The position numbers and the translations under genes are program-made. 64,000 nucleotides of DNA. Source: Marinobacter salinisoli (GTDB lineage Bacteria; Pseudomonadota; Gammaproteobacteria; Pseudomonadales; Oleiphilaceae). Below are positions 9,402 through 18,363 of this stretch, piece after piece (the first letter of the stretch is position 1; each line of letters opens with the position of its first letter). Where the stretch lies: NCBI RefSeq assembly GCF_017301335.1, contig NZ_CP071247.1, forward strand, positions 1,612,001 to 1,676,000, written 5' to 3'. The notes beneath the pieces are model-generated. The model saw only the letters and a list, made by a program, of their open reading frames with translations. It ran no database searches and was not told the DNA's origin.

Positions 9402-9445
9402 GATTGCCGGAGGCTGCCTAGAGGCGAAAAGCCTCCGGAGCAATC
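9402..9445. repeat. Long imperfect palindrome between two minus-strand genes
   Basis: GATTGC plus CGGAGGCT on the left pairs with AGCCTCCG plus GCAATC on the right, 14 bp in all, with a 2-nt bulge (GA) in the right arm and a 14-nt loop holding a nested GAGGC/GCCTC repeat. It sits between the Cys-rich gene and the dehalogenase-like gene. Neither strand has a T-run after it, so it is not a classical terminator. A 5'-UTR structure, an mRNA processing site, an operator or a REP-like element are all possible. Confidence 0.6.
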
Positions 9446-9517
9446 GTAAAAAGGAAGGATAATTCAGATGGGCGTTTTATGTGTTTGACTTGCGTAACAG
9501 TGCGTTGCCGGTTTGCG

Positions 9518-9772
9518 TCAACTGGCAAGGCCGAGTAGCTGTTCGCTATTTTCGAAGGCGCTCATGGCCTCGTCACAGCAGTTGACGGCGCCGCAATCGT
9601 CGGCCGAGCAGTAGCCAATTGTCTGGCAGTTAACATTCGGCAATTCGCCGCCCTCAGTCCGGAAAATTTTGGCCCGTGACAGGGTCGAGTGGCAATGGCC
9701 ACAAAGCAGGGTCGGGACCGCACTGTTCTCGGCCGCGACGGCGTTAAAGATTTGTTGTTCGTTCATACTCAT
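9518..9772 (-). CDS. Small Cys-rich protein of unknown function
   Basis: An 84-residue cytosolic-looking protein, not recognised. It has eight Cys in its central region: CGHC, then a single Cys after about 23 residues, then C-x6-C-x4-C-x4-CC, with Asp residues between. This spacing suggests a zinc ribbon or another metal-binding knuckle. The start at 9772 (MSMNEQQIF) is supported by an AGGAGG ribosome binding site 5-8 nt upstream; the frame extends six codons further, but that would include the Shine-Dalgarno. The gene lies between the 9844-10212 hypothetical and the dehalogenase-like gene on the same strand. Confidence 0.72.
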   Translation of the reverse strand: MSMNEQQIFNAVAAENSAVPTLLCGHCHSTLSRAKIFRTEGGELPNVNCQTIGYCSADDCGAVNCCDEAMSAFENSEQLLGLAS

Positions 9773-9843
9773 TAAAATCCTCCTGTTCAATCCACAATAG
9801 GGACAGGATGTGACGGTTTAAAGTCTGCGGGATGTAATACGGT

Positions 9844-10212
9844 CTAGTCGCCGGGGTCGACCACCGGCCGGCGGTTGGAGCGTTTGTCCTCCCAGTCCAG
9901 CTCTTTCGGATCGTACCAGCCGATGGCGCCAAGGACCTTTTCCCGGGTAGCCGGGGAAAGGGTCGGCCAAAGCTCGTGGAAATCGTCCAGACCCAGGTCC
10001 CGCTGTTTTTGTTGTTTGCTTTGTAAACGGTTGATTGTCCTGGGTAAGTGAAGTGCTTCACCCAGTTGGCCAGGAACGACGACCTCGTGACCCATCACCT
10101 TGCGGCGGTGGGTGCGGGCGGCCAGAACCCGGCGAAGTTCAACTGCGGCCTCCAGGGCCGTTTCTTCGTTAAATTGCTCCAAATCCACCAGAACAACCTG
10201 TTCAAATCTCAA
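9844..10212 (-). CDS. Hypothetical protein
   Basis: A 122-residue open frame, not recognised. The N-terminal third is acidic and helical (VDLEQFNEETALEAAVELRR), followed by a basic stretch with RTHRRKVMG and RTINRLQSKQQKQRD, and a C-terminal part with WPTLSPATREKVLGAIGWYD. There is no signal peptide or membrane segment. The start is a problem: a stop immediately precedes the TTG at 10210-10212, and no clear ribosome binding site is visible, so translation could begin at an internal GTG or ATG. Codon use resembles its neighbours and the frame spans most of the gap, which is why I keep it as a gene. Confidence 0.55.
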   Translation of the reverse strand: MRFEQVVLVDLEQFNEETALEAAVELRRVLAARTHRRKVMGHEVVVPGQLGEALHLPRTINRLQSKQQKQRDLGLDDFHELWPTLSPATREKVLGAIGWYDPKELDWEDKRSNRRPVVDPGD

Positions 10213-10349
10213 TCAACAGCCGATCACTATAACCTGAAGTGGCCTGCGATGGCCACGATGCCATGGTAGGCTAAGCCAGTTGCTGCGATCGACTTGGCCC
10301 CCGTAAAGAAGGGCCTTCTCTGCTTCAGTTTGTGAGGAACCGTCACGGT

Positions 10350-11447
10350 ATGTACGCAAAATTGGAAACACGGACTTTTCTGGCTCTGCTTGTCGGGGTC
10401 TCTCTGGCCTTTGTCTTTCTGATGAAACCCTTCTTCGGGCCTATTTTCTGGGCTGTGGCCATTGCCCTTATTTTTCACCCCGTACAGCAAATGGTGATCC
10501 GCAAGCTGGGTGACCGGCCAAACCTGAACGCGCTGATTACGTTGGTTTGCTGCATGGTGATCGTGGTGATTCCGGTGCTGGTGCTGGTGACCTCGCTGGT
10601 CGCAGAAGGGGTGGGGCTGTATCAGCGTATTCAGAGCGGGGAGATTCGTCCGGGCGATTACATTGACCAGGTGGCCGATTCTTTCCCGGCGATCGAGGCG
10701 TTCCTTGCTCCGTTCGGGATCGATTTTGCAGAGCTTCGGGACCGGGCAGTCAGTCTTTTCGTCGGCGGTAGTCAGTTTCTGGCCAAGCAGGCGATTGGGG
10801 TCGGGCAGAATACGTTTCAGTTCTTCCTCGGTCAGGCGCTGATGGTGTACCTGGCGTTCTTTTTCCTGCGTGACGGCGACAAGCTGGTGGAGCTGATCAT
10901 CCGTGCACTGCCCCTGGGAGATGAGCGCGAGCGCTTGCTGTTTGCCAAGTTTGCCGAGGTGACCCGTGCCACCGTCAAGGGCAACTTGCTGATCGCCATC
11001 ATCCAGGGTGCCTTGGGCGGGCTGATTTTCTGGATGCTGGGTATCAGCGGTGCGCTGCTCTGGGGCGTGGTGATGGCGGTTGTTTCGCTGCTGCCGGCGG
11101 TTGGCGCCGGTTTGGTCTGGGTGCCGGCGGCCATCTACCTGGCCGCTGTTGGTGACGTTGTTGAAGCCGTGATCCTGACCGCCTTTGGTGTCTTGGTGAT
11201 CGGGCTGGCGGACAATCTCTTGCGCCCGGTGTTGGTCGGACGGGACACCAAGCTGCCCGATTACATTGTGTTGTTGTCGACGCTCGGCGGACTCGTTATG
11301 TTCGGGATTAATGGGTTTGTCATGGGGCCGCTGGTGGCGGCACTGTTCATGGCCTTCTGGGGTATCTTTATTCGCGAGTTTGGCGAGGGGTCAGACGTGG
11401 TGCAAACCCCCGTGGGGGAGGCGTCGGATGTTGACAAATCCGTTTGA
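10350..11447 (+). CDS. AI-2E/PerM family inner-membrane permease
   Basis: About 365 residues with two N-terminal helices, a soluble segment and a C-terminal bundle of five to six helices (including VYLAFFFLRDG and LGGLIFWMLGISGALLWGVV), the usual AI-2E transporter/PerM architecture. Family members have been linked to autoinducer-2 efflux or to Na+(Li+)/H+ antiport; the substrate cannot be deduced here. ATG 10350 is preferred; a GTG at 10332 would add six residues. The next gene on this strand starts 121 bp downstream, beyond a 9-bp inverted repeat. Confidence 0.85.
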   Translation: MYAKLETRTFLALLVGVSLAFVFLMKPFFGPIFWAVAIALIFHPVQQMVIRKLGDRPNLNALITLVCCMVIVVIPVLVLVTSLVAEGVGLYQRIQSGEIRPGDYIDQVADSFPAIEAFLAPFGIDFAELRDRAVSLFVGGSQFLAKQAIGVGQNTFQFFLGQALMVYLAFFFLRDGDKLVELIIRALPLGDERERLLFAKFAEVTRATVKGNLLIAIIQGALGGLIFWMLGISGALLWGVVMAVVSLLPAVGAGLVWVPAAIYLAAVGDVVEAVILTAFGVLVIGLADNLLRPVLVGRDTKLPDYIVLLSTLGGLVMFGINGFVMGPLVAALFMAFWGIFIREFGEGSDVVQTPVGEASDVDKSV

Positions 11448-11461
11448 GATGACGTTCTCGG

Positions 11462-11487
11462 AAAGTGTGATACGATGTTCACACTTT
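11462..11487. promoter_or_regulatory. Perfect 9-bp inverted repeat around a candidate -10 box
   Basis: AAAGTGTGA (11462-11470) and TCACACTTT (11479-11487) are perfect inverse complements separated by 8 nt. The spacer begins TACGAT (11471-11476), which could act as a -10 element. The half-site TGTGA/TCACA resembles CRP/Vfr sites, but those have a 6-nt spacer, so this is not a standard CRP box. It lies 14 bp after the permease stop and 80-105 bp before the peptidoglycan-binding gene. An operator or an RNA stem are both possible. Confidence 0.45.
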
Positions 11488-11568
11488 GCCCAAGCCTGTG
11501 GAGATCGGCGCCACATAACAATAAAGAATGGGTATCGCTAAGATATCAGGAGTAAGCAGGTGAGTAGC

Positions 11569-11973
11569 ATGAAAAAAACAAATAACTCTATGAGCCGAAT
11601 GGCTGTCGCGGTGGGAGCGGCGGTAATGCTTGGGTTCGCACCCGCAGCGTTTGCCGCAGATGAAACCGTTGCACTGAAGAACGCGCTGTACGGCGCAGGC
11701 TATAGCATTGCAAACGTGAGTCCGCAGATGGACGAGGCGACTCGTGCGTCGCTCAAAAAATTCCAGCAAGACAGCGGTATTGCAGTAACCGGCGTCGTGG
11801 ATGATGCCACCAAGAAGGCATTGGGCATGGTGTCTGTTCAGGTGGCCGCCGCCGCTGACAAGGCCAGCGCTCCGGCCAAGAAAGAGCAGGCCGCCGCACC
11901 GGCGAAAACCGCCGACGCCGGGGACGACGCTTCGACTGACAAAGATGAAGACGAAGGCTGGTCGCTCTGGTAA
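11569..11973 (+). CDS. Secreted peptidoglycan-binding domain protein
   Basis: A 134-residue Sec-exported protein. A basic start (MKKTNNSMSR), a hydrophobic core and a cleavage site after AFA (~residue 30) form a clear signal peptide. Residues ~35-85 are a PG_binding_1 domain: ALKNALYGAGYSI and TRASLKKFQQDSGI, ending VDDATKKALG. The tail is low complexity (Ala/Lys/Pro, then Asp/Glu) and ends in GWSLW. It probably sits in the periplasm bound to the wall. The start is ambiguous: GTG 11560 has AGGAG 7 nt upstream, while ATG 11569 has AGGTGA 5 nt upstream; I prefer the latter because it begins the signal peptide directly. Confidence 0.82.
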   Translation: MKKTNNSMSRMAVAVGAAVMLGFAPAAFAADETVALKNALYGAGYSIANVSPQMDEATRASLKKFQQDSGIAVTGVVDDATKKALGMVSVQVAAAADKASAPAKKEQAAAPAKTADAGDDASTDKDEDEGWSLW

Positions 11974-11988
11974 CCGGTTTTGAGGATC

Positions 11989-12020
11989 AAAAAAAGCCCG
12001 CCAATCTGGCGGGCTTTTTT
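11989..12020. terminator. Bidirectional intrinsic terminator
   Basis: A stem of AAAAAGCCCGCC pairing with GGCGGGCTTTTTT around a short loop gives a T-run on both strands. It lies between the convergent peptidoglycan-binding gene (stop 11973) and ilvD (stop 12033) and can serve both. Confidence 0.9.
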
Positions 12021-12032
12021 ATCGCCGGGCGG

Positions 12033-13868
12033 TCAGTCCAGTTTGGAAAGGTCCCGGACGGCGCCTTTGTCGGCACTGGTGGCCAGCAGGGCATAGGCCT
12101 TGAGGGCGGCTGACACTTTGCGGTCCCGCGCCAGCTCCGGCTTCCAGCCCTTGGCGTCCCGGGCTGCCCGGCGACGATCCAGCTCTGATTGATCCAGCTC
12201 CACGTTGATGCTGCGGTTTGGAATGTCGATGCGAATCCGGTCGCCATCTTCAATCAGACCGATCGCACCGCCGGCTGCGGCTTCCGGGGAAGCGTGCCCG
12301 ATGGAAAGGCCCGAGGTGCCGCCCGAGAAACGGCCATCAGTCAGCAGCGCACAATCCTTGCCGAGTCCCTTGGATTTCAGGTAGCTGGTCGGGTACAGCA
12401 TTTCCTGCATGCCGGGGCCACCTTTCGGGCCTTCGTAGCGAATGATCACGACGTCACCCGGTTTCACCTCATCACTAAGAATGCCGGCCACTGCGGAATC
12501 CTGGCTTTCGAAAACGCGGGCAGTGCCTTCAAATACGAAAATGCTCTCATCCACGCCGGCGGTTTTGACCACGCAGCCGTCGAGGGCAATGTTGCCGTAC
12601 AGAACGGCCAGGCCACCTTCGGAGGAGTAGGCGTGCTCCACGGAGCGGATGCAGCCGTTTTCCCGATCGCCGTCCAGCGTGGGCCAGCGTGTATTCTGAC
12701 TGAAGGCGGTCTGGGTGGGGATGCCAGCGGGGCCAGCCTTGTAGAATTCCACCACGTCGGCCGACGGGGAACGCATGATGTCCCAGGTATCAAGCGCTTC
12801 TTTCAGTGTCTTGCTGTGAACCGTGGGCAGGTCGGCGTTGATCAGCCCGCCGCGCTCAAGCTCGCCCAGAATGCCCATGATGCCGCCGGCACGATGAACG
12901 TCTTCCATGTGATATTTCGGCGAGTTGGGGGCCACCTTGCTTAACTGGGGGACACGCCGGGAGAGCTGATCTATTTCGTTCAGGGTGAACGGAACCAGGC
13001 CTTCCTGGGCTGCGGCCAGCAGGTGCAGGATGGTATTGGTCGACCCGCCCATGGCGATGTCCAGAATCATGGCATTTTCAAACGCAGCCATGGAGGCAAT
13101 GCTGCGGGGAAGTACGCTGGCGTCGTCTTCCTCGTAAAACCGGCGCGCATTCTCCACAATCTGGCGACCGGCTTTCAGGAACAGTTGTTCGCGGTCGGCA
13201 TGGGTGGCCAGCATCGAGCCGTTGCCGGGCAGCGCCAGGCCAATGGCTTCGGTCAGGCAATTCATGGAGTTGGCGGTGAACATGCCGGAGCAGGAACCGC
13301 AGGTCGGGCAGGCGCTGCGCTCGTATTCGGCCACGGTTTCATCGTCGGCGTTTGGATCGGCTGCGATGACCATGGCATCGACCAGGTCAAGCTTGTGCTC
13401 AGACAGTTTGGTTTTGCCGGCTTCCATTGGCCCGCCGGAGACGAAAATGGTCGGGATGTTCAGACGCATGGCCGCCATCAGCATGCCCGGGGTGATTTTG
13501 TCGCAGTTGGAAATGCACACCAGGGCGTCGGCACAGTGCGCATTGACCATGTACTCGACGGAGTCTGCGATGATCTCTCGCGATGGCAGGGAATAGAGCA
13601 TGCCGTCGTGCCCCATGGCGATGCCATCGTCAACGGCAATGGTATTGAACTCTTTGGCAACGCCGCCGGAGGCTTCGATTTCGCGGCACACCAGCTGGCC
13701 CAGATCTTTCAGGTGAACGTGGCCGGGTACGAACTGAGTGAAGGAATTGGCAACCGCGATAATGGGTTTGCCGAAGTCCTCGGTCTTCATACCGGTGGCG
13801 CGCCAGAGGGCCCGGGCGCCGGCCATGTTGCGGCCGGCGGTGGATGTCCGCGAACGATACTGTGGCAT
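12033..13868 (-). CDS. ilvD: Dihydroxy-acid dehydratase
   Basis: Dehydrates 2,3-dihydroxy-isovalerate and 2,3-dihydroxy-3-methylvalerate to the keto acids of valine and isoleucine; Fe-S cluster enzyme of the IlvD/Edd family. The 611 residues match the usual ~616. The cluster-binding Cys regions are visible: [12 protein letters not shown] (~122-133) and [19 protein letters not shown] (~195-213). The conserved [14 protein letters not shown] lies near residue 510. It is a single-gene unit, divergent from the HDOD gene. Confidence 0.97.
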   Translation of the reverse strand: MPQYRSRTSTAGRNMAGARALWRATGMKTEDFGKPIIAVANSFTQFVPGHVHLKDLGQLVCREIEASGGVAKEFNTIAVDDGIAMGHDGMLYSLPSREIIADSVEYMVNAHCADALVCISNCDKITPGMLMAAMRLNIPTIFVSGGPMEAGKTKLSEHKLDLVDAMVIAADPNADDETVAEYERSACPTCGSCSGMFTANSMNCLTEAIGLALPGNGSMLATHADREQLFLKAGRQIVENARRFYEEDDASVLPRSIASMAAFENAMILDIAMGGSTNTILHLLAAAQEGLVPFTLNEIDQLSRRVPQLSKVAPNSPKYHMEDVHRAGGIMGILGELERGGLINADLPTVHSKTLKEALDTWDIMRSPSADVVEFYKAGPAGIPTQTAFSQNTRWPTLDGDRENGCIRSVEHAYSSEGGLAVLYGNIALDGCVVKTAGVDESIFVFEGTARVFESQDSAVAGILSDEVKPGDVVIIRYEGPKGGPGMQEMLYPTSYLKSKGLGKDCALLTDGRFSGGTSGLSIGHASPEAAAGGAIGLIEDGDRIRIDIPNRSINVELDQSELDRRRAARDAKGWKPELARDRKVSAALKAYALLATSADKGAVRDLSKLD

Positions 13869-14009
13869 GGTGCTGTGATCTCTCTTTGATTCCAGTTAAA
13901 CGTTATGGTTATAGCGTGTGCAAAACAGAAGGATACCAGATTAGAATTCCCTAGCAGGATGTTTTAAGCGTCGAAATTTTCGAGCAGTTTCAATGGGAGT
14001 AGCCACTTA

Positions 14010-15293
14010 ATGAATCAGACCCGGAGCATAAGCTCGCCGATGGCGGCGGAAGACGGATTGCTCCGCCGGCTCAGGGAGTTTCAGCCGCTGGATCGGCTTG
14101 GCGACGATCAACTGGTGCTGCTCGCCAGCCGGGTTGAGCGCCGGCGGATTGGTGCTGGTCAGAAAGTGGCAGAGCGTGGTGGCCGGGACGGCAGAGACGT
14201 GTTCCTGCTTGAGGGCAAGTTGGAGCTGGCGACCATGGATGGACAGAAAACGCTGGTGGAGGCCCATTCTCCCCAGGCGAAGGTCGCCATTGCGCGGCGG
14301 CAGCCGAGGTTATATGACGTGACCGCCGTGGCTGCCGGCGAGATTGTGTCGATCGATCAGCGCACGTTGAATCAGATGCTGCGGGAGGCTCCGGTGGTTC
14401 GCCCGGACGGCCGCGGCGAGCGTTCTGACGCTTTCGAGGAAGACCGTGAGCACGCGCTGCTTATGGCGTTTTATGCCGAGCTGCGGACGAATCAGGTGGC
14501 CGTGCCCAGTCTTCCGGATGTGGCCTGGAAGGTCTGCCGGACGGTGGACAGCGATGAGTCCTCGGCAGACGACGTGGCCATGGCCGTATCGGCGGATCCG
14601 GCCATGGCCGCGAAGTTGGTCCGGGCCTGCAACAGCCCGCTTTATCGCGGCTTCAGCGAGGTCCATAGTGTGCGGGATGCCGTCGTGCGCCTGGGTATGC
14701 GGACGACTCGTCAGCTGGTGACGGTTTTTTCCATGCGCGAAGTGTTCCGGGCTCAGAGCCCAACCCTCAAAGCCGCCATGGAGTCCTTGTGGAGGCACTC
14801 CCGGGAAGTGGCGGCGCTTTGCTGGGTGCTGGCGGATCGGGCGACCCGGCTTAATCCGGAAGAAGCGATGCTGGCCGGCCTGCTTCACGATATCGGTTCG
14901 GTGCCTTTGCTGGTTCATGCCGAACGGCATGCTAGTCTAAGTAGAGACGAGTCGTTGCTTGCCGAGGTGGTGCGGGAACTTCGCGCGGATGTGGGGGCCT
15001 CAGTGCTGGAAAGCTGGTCGTTTTCGCCAGCCTTTGTCGAATCCGCCCGGCATGCCGAGGATTGGCAGTTCGAAAGTCGGGAAGCCTCCCCCCAGCTGGC
15101 GGATGTGGTGATTGTCGCGCAAATGCACTCTATGATTGGCTCGAATCAGGGTGCCGAGCTGCCGCCCTTTGCTGAAGTGCCGGCCTATCGCAGACTCGGC
15201 GCGCTGGGGCTGAATGCATCGAGAAGTCTTCAGGTTCTGACGGAGGCGCGGACTCGGGTTGAGGATGTGCAGCAACTGCTGTCCATTCGCTGA
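14010..15293 (+). CDS. HDOD signalling protein with N-terminal cyclic-nucleotide-binding-like domain
   Basis: A 427-residue cytosolic regulator. Residues ~20-125 look like a cNMP-binding beta-barrel (FQPLDRLGDDQLVLLASRV, then FLLEGKLELATMDG), though I cannot confirm a phosphate-binding cassette. Residues ~165-365 form the HDOD domain, with LPDVAWKVCR, DDVAMAVSADPAMAAKLVRA and AGLLHDIGSVPLL; HDOD is a degenerate HD fold, usually without phosphodiesterase activity. Such proteins link signals to motility, stress or protein stability. The gene is divergent from ilvD and is followed 51 bp later by the LON-domain gene. Confidence 0.85.
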   Translation: MNQTRSISSPMAAEDGLLRRLREFQPLDRLGDDQLVLLASRVERRRIGAGQKVAERGGRDGRDVFLLEGKLELATMDGQKTLVEAHSPQAKVAIARRQPRLYDVTAVAAGEIVSIDQRTLNQMLREAPVVRPDGRGERSDAFEEDREHALLMAFYAELRTNQVAVPSLPDVAWKVCRTVDSDESSADDVAMAVSADPAMAAKLVRACNSPLYRGFSEVHSVRDAVVRLGMRTTRQLVTVFSMREVFRAQSPTLKAAMESLWRHSREVAALCWVLADRATRLNPEEAMLAGLLHDIGSVPLLVHAERHASLSRDESLLAEVVRELRADVGASVLESWSFSPAFVESARHAEDWQFESREASPQLADVVIVAQMHSMIGSNQGAELPPFAEVPAYRRLGALGLNASRSLQVLTEARTRVEDVQQLLSIR

Positions 15294-15344
15294 CGATCCG
15301 GTGCGTCTAATTGTTGAATATTGCTGATTGGTCCCAAGCCAACT

Positions 15345-15923
15345 ATGAATGTACCTCTTTTTCCGCTCAACTCGATCGTGCTCCCCAAAGGCAGAATTCC
15401 CCTGCAACTGTTTGAACCACGCTACATTGATATGCTCACTAGCTGCCTGAAGGAGGATCGCGGCTTTGTCGTGGTGTTGCTCCGGGACGGCCGGGAAACC
15501 GATGCTGCGGCTGCTTTCTACGACATCGGCACCTACGTGCGGATCATTGATTTCCAGCAGCTGGATAACGGCCTTCTGGGTATCACCGCAGAGGGCGTGG
15601 CGAAGGTGACCGTAGTGCGCAGCTGGCAGCAGGAGGATGGCCTGAATATTGGCGATGTGGAAATGCTGCTTGATGAGGCCGACAGCGATGTTCCCGAGTG
15701 TTTCGGGGAGCTGCCGTCCGTGCTCAAGGCGTTGTTCCGGCACCCCGTGGTGCGGGACCTGGACATGGATGTCGACTTCGGCGATGCCCGCGAGGTCGGC
15801 TGGCGCTTGACCGAACTGCTGCCCTTCGATAAGCAGGAGAAACAGCGGCTCGTTGAGTTGCAGGATCCTCTGGAGCGTCTGAGCCGCTTGCAGGAGTTGC
15901 TGGAAGCACTCGAAGAGGGTTAG
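15345..15923 (+). CDS. LON N-terminal substrate-binding domain protein
   Basis: A 192-residue stand-alone PUA-like Lon N-domain, beginning VPLFPLNSIVLPKGRIPLQL and followed by FEPRYIDML (~18-26), which is the family hallmark. The C-terminal half is helical, ending LEELLEALEEG-like. No AAA+ or protease domain is attached. Stand-alone versions are presumed to bind substrates or partners, with no defined role. ATG 15345 is chosen over a TTG eight codons upstream. The stop overlaps the stop of the convergent DedA-PAP2 gene by 4 bp. Confidence 0.85.
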   Translation: MNVPLFPLNSIVLPKGRIPLQLFEPRYIDMLTSCLKEDRGFVVVLLRDGRETDAAAAFYDIGTYVRIIDFQQLDNGLLGITAEGVAKVTVVRSWQQEDGLNIGDVEMLLDEADSDVPECFGELPSVLKALFRHPVVRDLDMDVDFGDAREVGWRLTELLPFDKQEKQRLVELQDPLERLSRLQELLEALEEG

Positions 15924-17368
15924 AGCGGGCGAAAACTGGCCTCGGCGTCGGGCCAGTTGACGACCATGTAACCTATGGTGAATGCCAGCCAGACACCGGC
16001 TGCCAGCAGCGTAAAAACCTCGGATGTTAGATGAGTCCGGTCATAGCGACTGTAGCTGGCGCGCACCATGCCGGTGATGGCAAGCCCCAGCAGAATCCCT
16101 CCGACGGCGTCCGTAAACCAGTGTACCCCCAGATAAAGCCGGCTCAGGGCGACGGGTATCAATGGCAGCGAGCACAGGGTGTAAACCTGCCAGCGTTTCC
16201 CCGGTTTGCTTTCGGCGGCCACGAAGCTTGCCAGGAGAAGGGTGAACACTGTGATGCCCGTGCTGTGGCCGCTGGGGAAAGCCCCGGAACCGGGCGGACT
16301 GACCACGGTGTCCGGGCGAACGACCCCCAATGTTGATTTTGCCAGCCAGACCAGGGCAAAGGTCAGCACCGCCGCGCCTGTGATATGCAGTGCTGCGGCA
16401 TAGTATCCCCGAAAGGCCAGCGTCAGGCAGGCGAGTGCGGCACCTGCCAGCAATACCGGTGTATCGCCCAGCAGGGTCGCGGTAATCGCCGGGCCGTCGA
16501 ATAAGGGCTGGCGAAGTTGCTGGAACCAGAGCAATGCTTGTTCGTCGAACGGAGACAGTACATCGGTTTGTGTCGCGAGCTGGCCCCAGATTATGAGCAG
16601 CCCCAGCGCGCCAACCGCCATGATCAGTGAGGCAAGGGGAAATTCGCCGGCGCGGGCGGGGCGGTGGTTGGTATAAAGGCGCCAGAAGCGGTGAGTGGCG
16701 TCGTACCCGGCCATTTTGCCTTCCAGCCAGTGATACAAACGCCCGCCGTCGGTCAGTCTGAGCTGGAACTGGATTATTAACAGGTAAACCAGTGCGACGA
16801 CCGCGAGGCTGATTCCCATCACCGGGTAAAAATGCGCCGGCGGTTTGATCTCGCTGGCCAGAGCACTGCCCACCAGAAACCCCGGCAAGATGTACACCGG
16901 TGCCCAGCCAATGGCAGAGAAAATGTTGAACGTGAGGAAGCGTCGCCAGGGCATGCTCAGGGTGCCCGCCACCAGTGGAATGACCGGCCGGACCGGCCCC
17001 ACGAAACGGCCGATGACCACACTTTTGCCGCCGTGCCTGAGGAAAAAGGATTCGCCCTTGGCGATCAGGTAGGGGTAGCGGCTGAAGGGCCAGACGGCAT
17101 CAAGCCGGCCCTGAAGTTTCCGGCCGATGGCGAAGCTCAAAACATCGCCCGCAATGGCCCCGAGCCCGGCCCAGGCCAATGCCTCGGCTATAGGCATGCC
17201 GGTCTTGCCGGCCAGCGCGGCAAAGGCAAACAGGATGGCGACCCCGGGGACGATCACCCCGGCGATGGCCAGGGACTCGACGAAGGCCGTCATGAACAGC
17301 GCGAGGGCCAGCCAGCCCGGGTGCAGCGACAGCCAGGCGGACAGTTCGCTCAGCCAGCCTTCGTTCAT
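15920..17368 (-). CDS. DedA-PAP2 fusion membrane protein
   Basis: A 482-residue inner-membrane protein combining two domains. Residues ~1-200 are DedA/VTT (FVGPVRPVIPLVAGTLSM with the conserved Arg-Pro, then FNIFSAIGWAPVYILPGF), a family implicated in undecaprenyl-phosphate or phospholipid translocation. Residues ~290-445 are a PAP2 phosphatase with all three motifs: KSTLGVVRP (K-x6-RP), PSGHS, and SRLYLGVHWFTD (SR-x5-H-x3-D). A natural reading is recycling of a lipid diphosphate carrier. The start at 17368 overlaps the upstream GGDEF-like stop by 4 bp, making a three-gene operon. The longer open frame to 17533 is only a shadow. Confidence 0.9.
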   Translation of the reverse strand: MNEGWLSELSAWLSLHPGWLALALFMTAFVESLAIAGVIVPGVAILFAFAALAGKTGMPIAEALAWAGLGAIAGDVLSFAIGRKLQGRLDAVWPFSRYPYLIAKGESFFLRHGGKSVVIGRFVGPVRPVIPLVAGTLSMPWRRFLTFNIFSAIGWAPVYILPGFLVGSALASEIKPPAHFYPVMGISLAVVALVYLLIIQFQLRLTDGGRLYHWLEGKMAGYDATHRFWRLYTNHRPARAGEFPLASLIMAVGALGLLIIWGQLATQTDVLSPFDEQALLWFQQLRQPLFDGPAITATLLGDTPVLLAGAALACLTLAFRGYYAAALHITGAAVLTFALVWLAKSTLGVVRPDTVVSPPGSGAFPSGHSTGITVFTLLLASFVAAESKPGKRWQVYTLCSLPLIPVALSRLYLGVHWFTDAVGGILLGLAITGMVRASYSRYDRTHLTSEVFTLLAAGVWLAFTIGYMVVNWPDAEASFRPL

Positions 17369-18363
17369 GCCGTTACGGTCTCTCCCGCACTGAACCAGAC
17401 TGAATCCGCGCCGCGCTTCCTGGCATCGAGCATCGCTTGGTGGGCCCGCTTGCGCAGTGCGTCGGTGCGCGTGTCGCCGTTGCCGCGAGTGGTGGCGCCA
17501 ATAGATACCGTGGCTCGGCCGATACTGGGCCACTGATGCTCGGCGATGGTGCGACGAATGCGCTCGGCAATGACCCGGACGCCTTCTTCCGGTGTGAACG
17601 GAAGAATGAGGAAGAATTCAGTGTCGTTCAGTGTGTACAGGGTGTCGCCCGCCCGAATCACGGTGAACAGGTGCTCGGTCATGTTCTGATACAGGGTTTG
17701 CAGGCTGTTCTTGCCGTGCAGGTCTGCCAGGCCATCGACGTAGTCGATGCTGAGATTGATCACCGACAATGGATGCCCGGTGGCGATGGCCCGGCTGATT
17801 TCCTTCTGCAGGGATTCGTCCAGGAAGCGTGCATTGTGGGCACCGGTAACCGGATCGGTGATGGCCAGGTCTTCCGCGGACTGTGCCATGTGGTCGTAAT
17901 GCCAGATATAAAGCGCCGCTGCCGTCAGCAGGATGAACAGTCCGGCAATCCGGGTAATGGCTTCCAGCAGAGGCGCCTCAAACAGCAGGATGGCGGAGGC
18001 CGGCAGCACCAGCAGTAGGGACAGCGCCACACCTTGTCGGAGTGGCAGAATCAGCAGGTTAAGTACCAGCAGAGGCATCGCCCAGTGAATGATGCCCGGC
18101 GTGTCGAGGGTCAGCAGTGCGGTGAGCAGGCCACTGTTGAGGCCGATCAGGATCAGCAGATGGCCTTTGGCGGAGAGCTGGCTCCTGCGGCACAGAATGG
18201 TATAGGCGAGGCCGATGAGCGTCAGGGCAGACAGGGTGGCGGCAAGGTAGAACAAATCGTAAAAGCCGTATCTCAGGTTCTGCAGGGCCAGCATGAAGAT
18301 AAATGCGGTGGCCAGTCCGTAGCCGATGCCGTGAGTCCAGGTACGAAGTTGGGTTTCGGTCAT
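17365..18363 (-). CDS. Membrane protein with degenerate GGDEF domain (second of a pair)
   Basis: A 332-residue protein: five to six hydrophobic helices in the first ~155 residues, then a GGDEF-fold domain. The domain start is normal (ITDPVTGAHNARFLDESL, ~168-185), but the active-site turn is L-NDTEF (246-250) instead of GGDEF, so both glycines and the first acidic residue are lost. Diguanylate cyclase activity is therefore unlikely; GTP or c-di-GMP sensing or pairing with another GGDEF protein is possible. It starts within a TGATG overlap with the upstream homologue and overlaps the DedA-PAP2 gene by 4 bp. Confidence 0.8.
   Translation of the reverse strand: MTETQLRTWTHGIGYGLATAFIFMLALQNLRYGFYDLFYLAATLSALTLIGLAYTILCRRSQLSAKGHLLILIGLNSGLLTALLTLDTPGIIHWAMPLLVLNLLILPLRQGVALSLLLVLPASAILLFEAPLLEAITRIAGLFILLTAAALYIWHYDHMAQSAEDLAITDPVTGAHNARFLDESLQKEISRAIATGHPLSVINLSIDYVDGLADLHGKNSLQTLYQNMTEHLFTVIRAGDTLYTLNDTEFFLILPFTPEEGVRVIAERIRRTIAEHQWPSIGRATVSIGATTRGNGDTRTDALRKRAHQAMLDARKRGADSVWFSAGETVTA

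Noticed and set aside
11462..11487. CRP/Vfr binding site
   Set aside because: The TGTGA and TCACA half-sites are separated by 8 nt rather than 6, so the geometry is wrong for a standard CRP dimer.
17369..17533. N-terminal extension of the DedA-PAP2 protein
   Set aside because: The extension lies inside the GGDEF-like gene in another frame; ATG 17368 starts directly before the DedA domain and overlaps the upstream stop.
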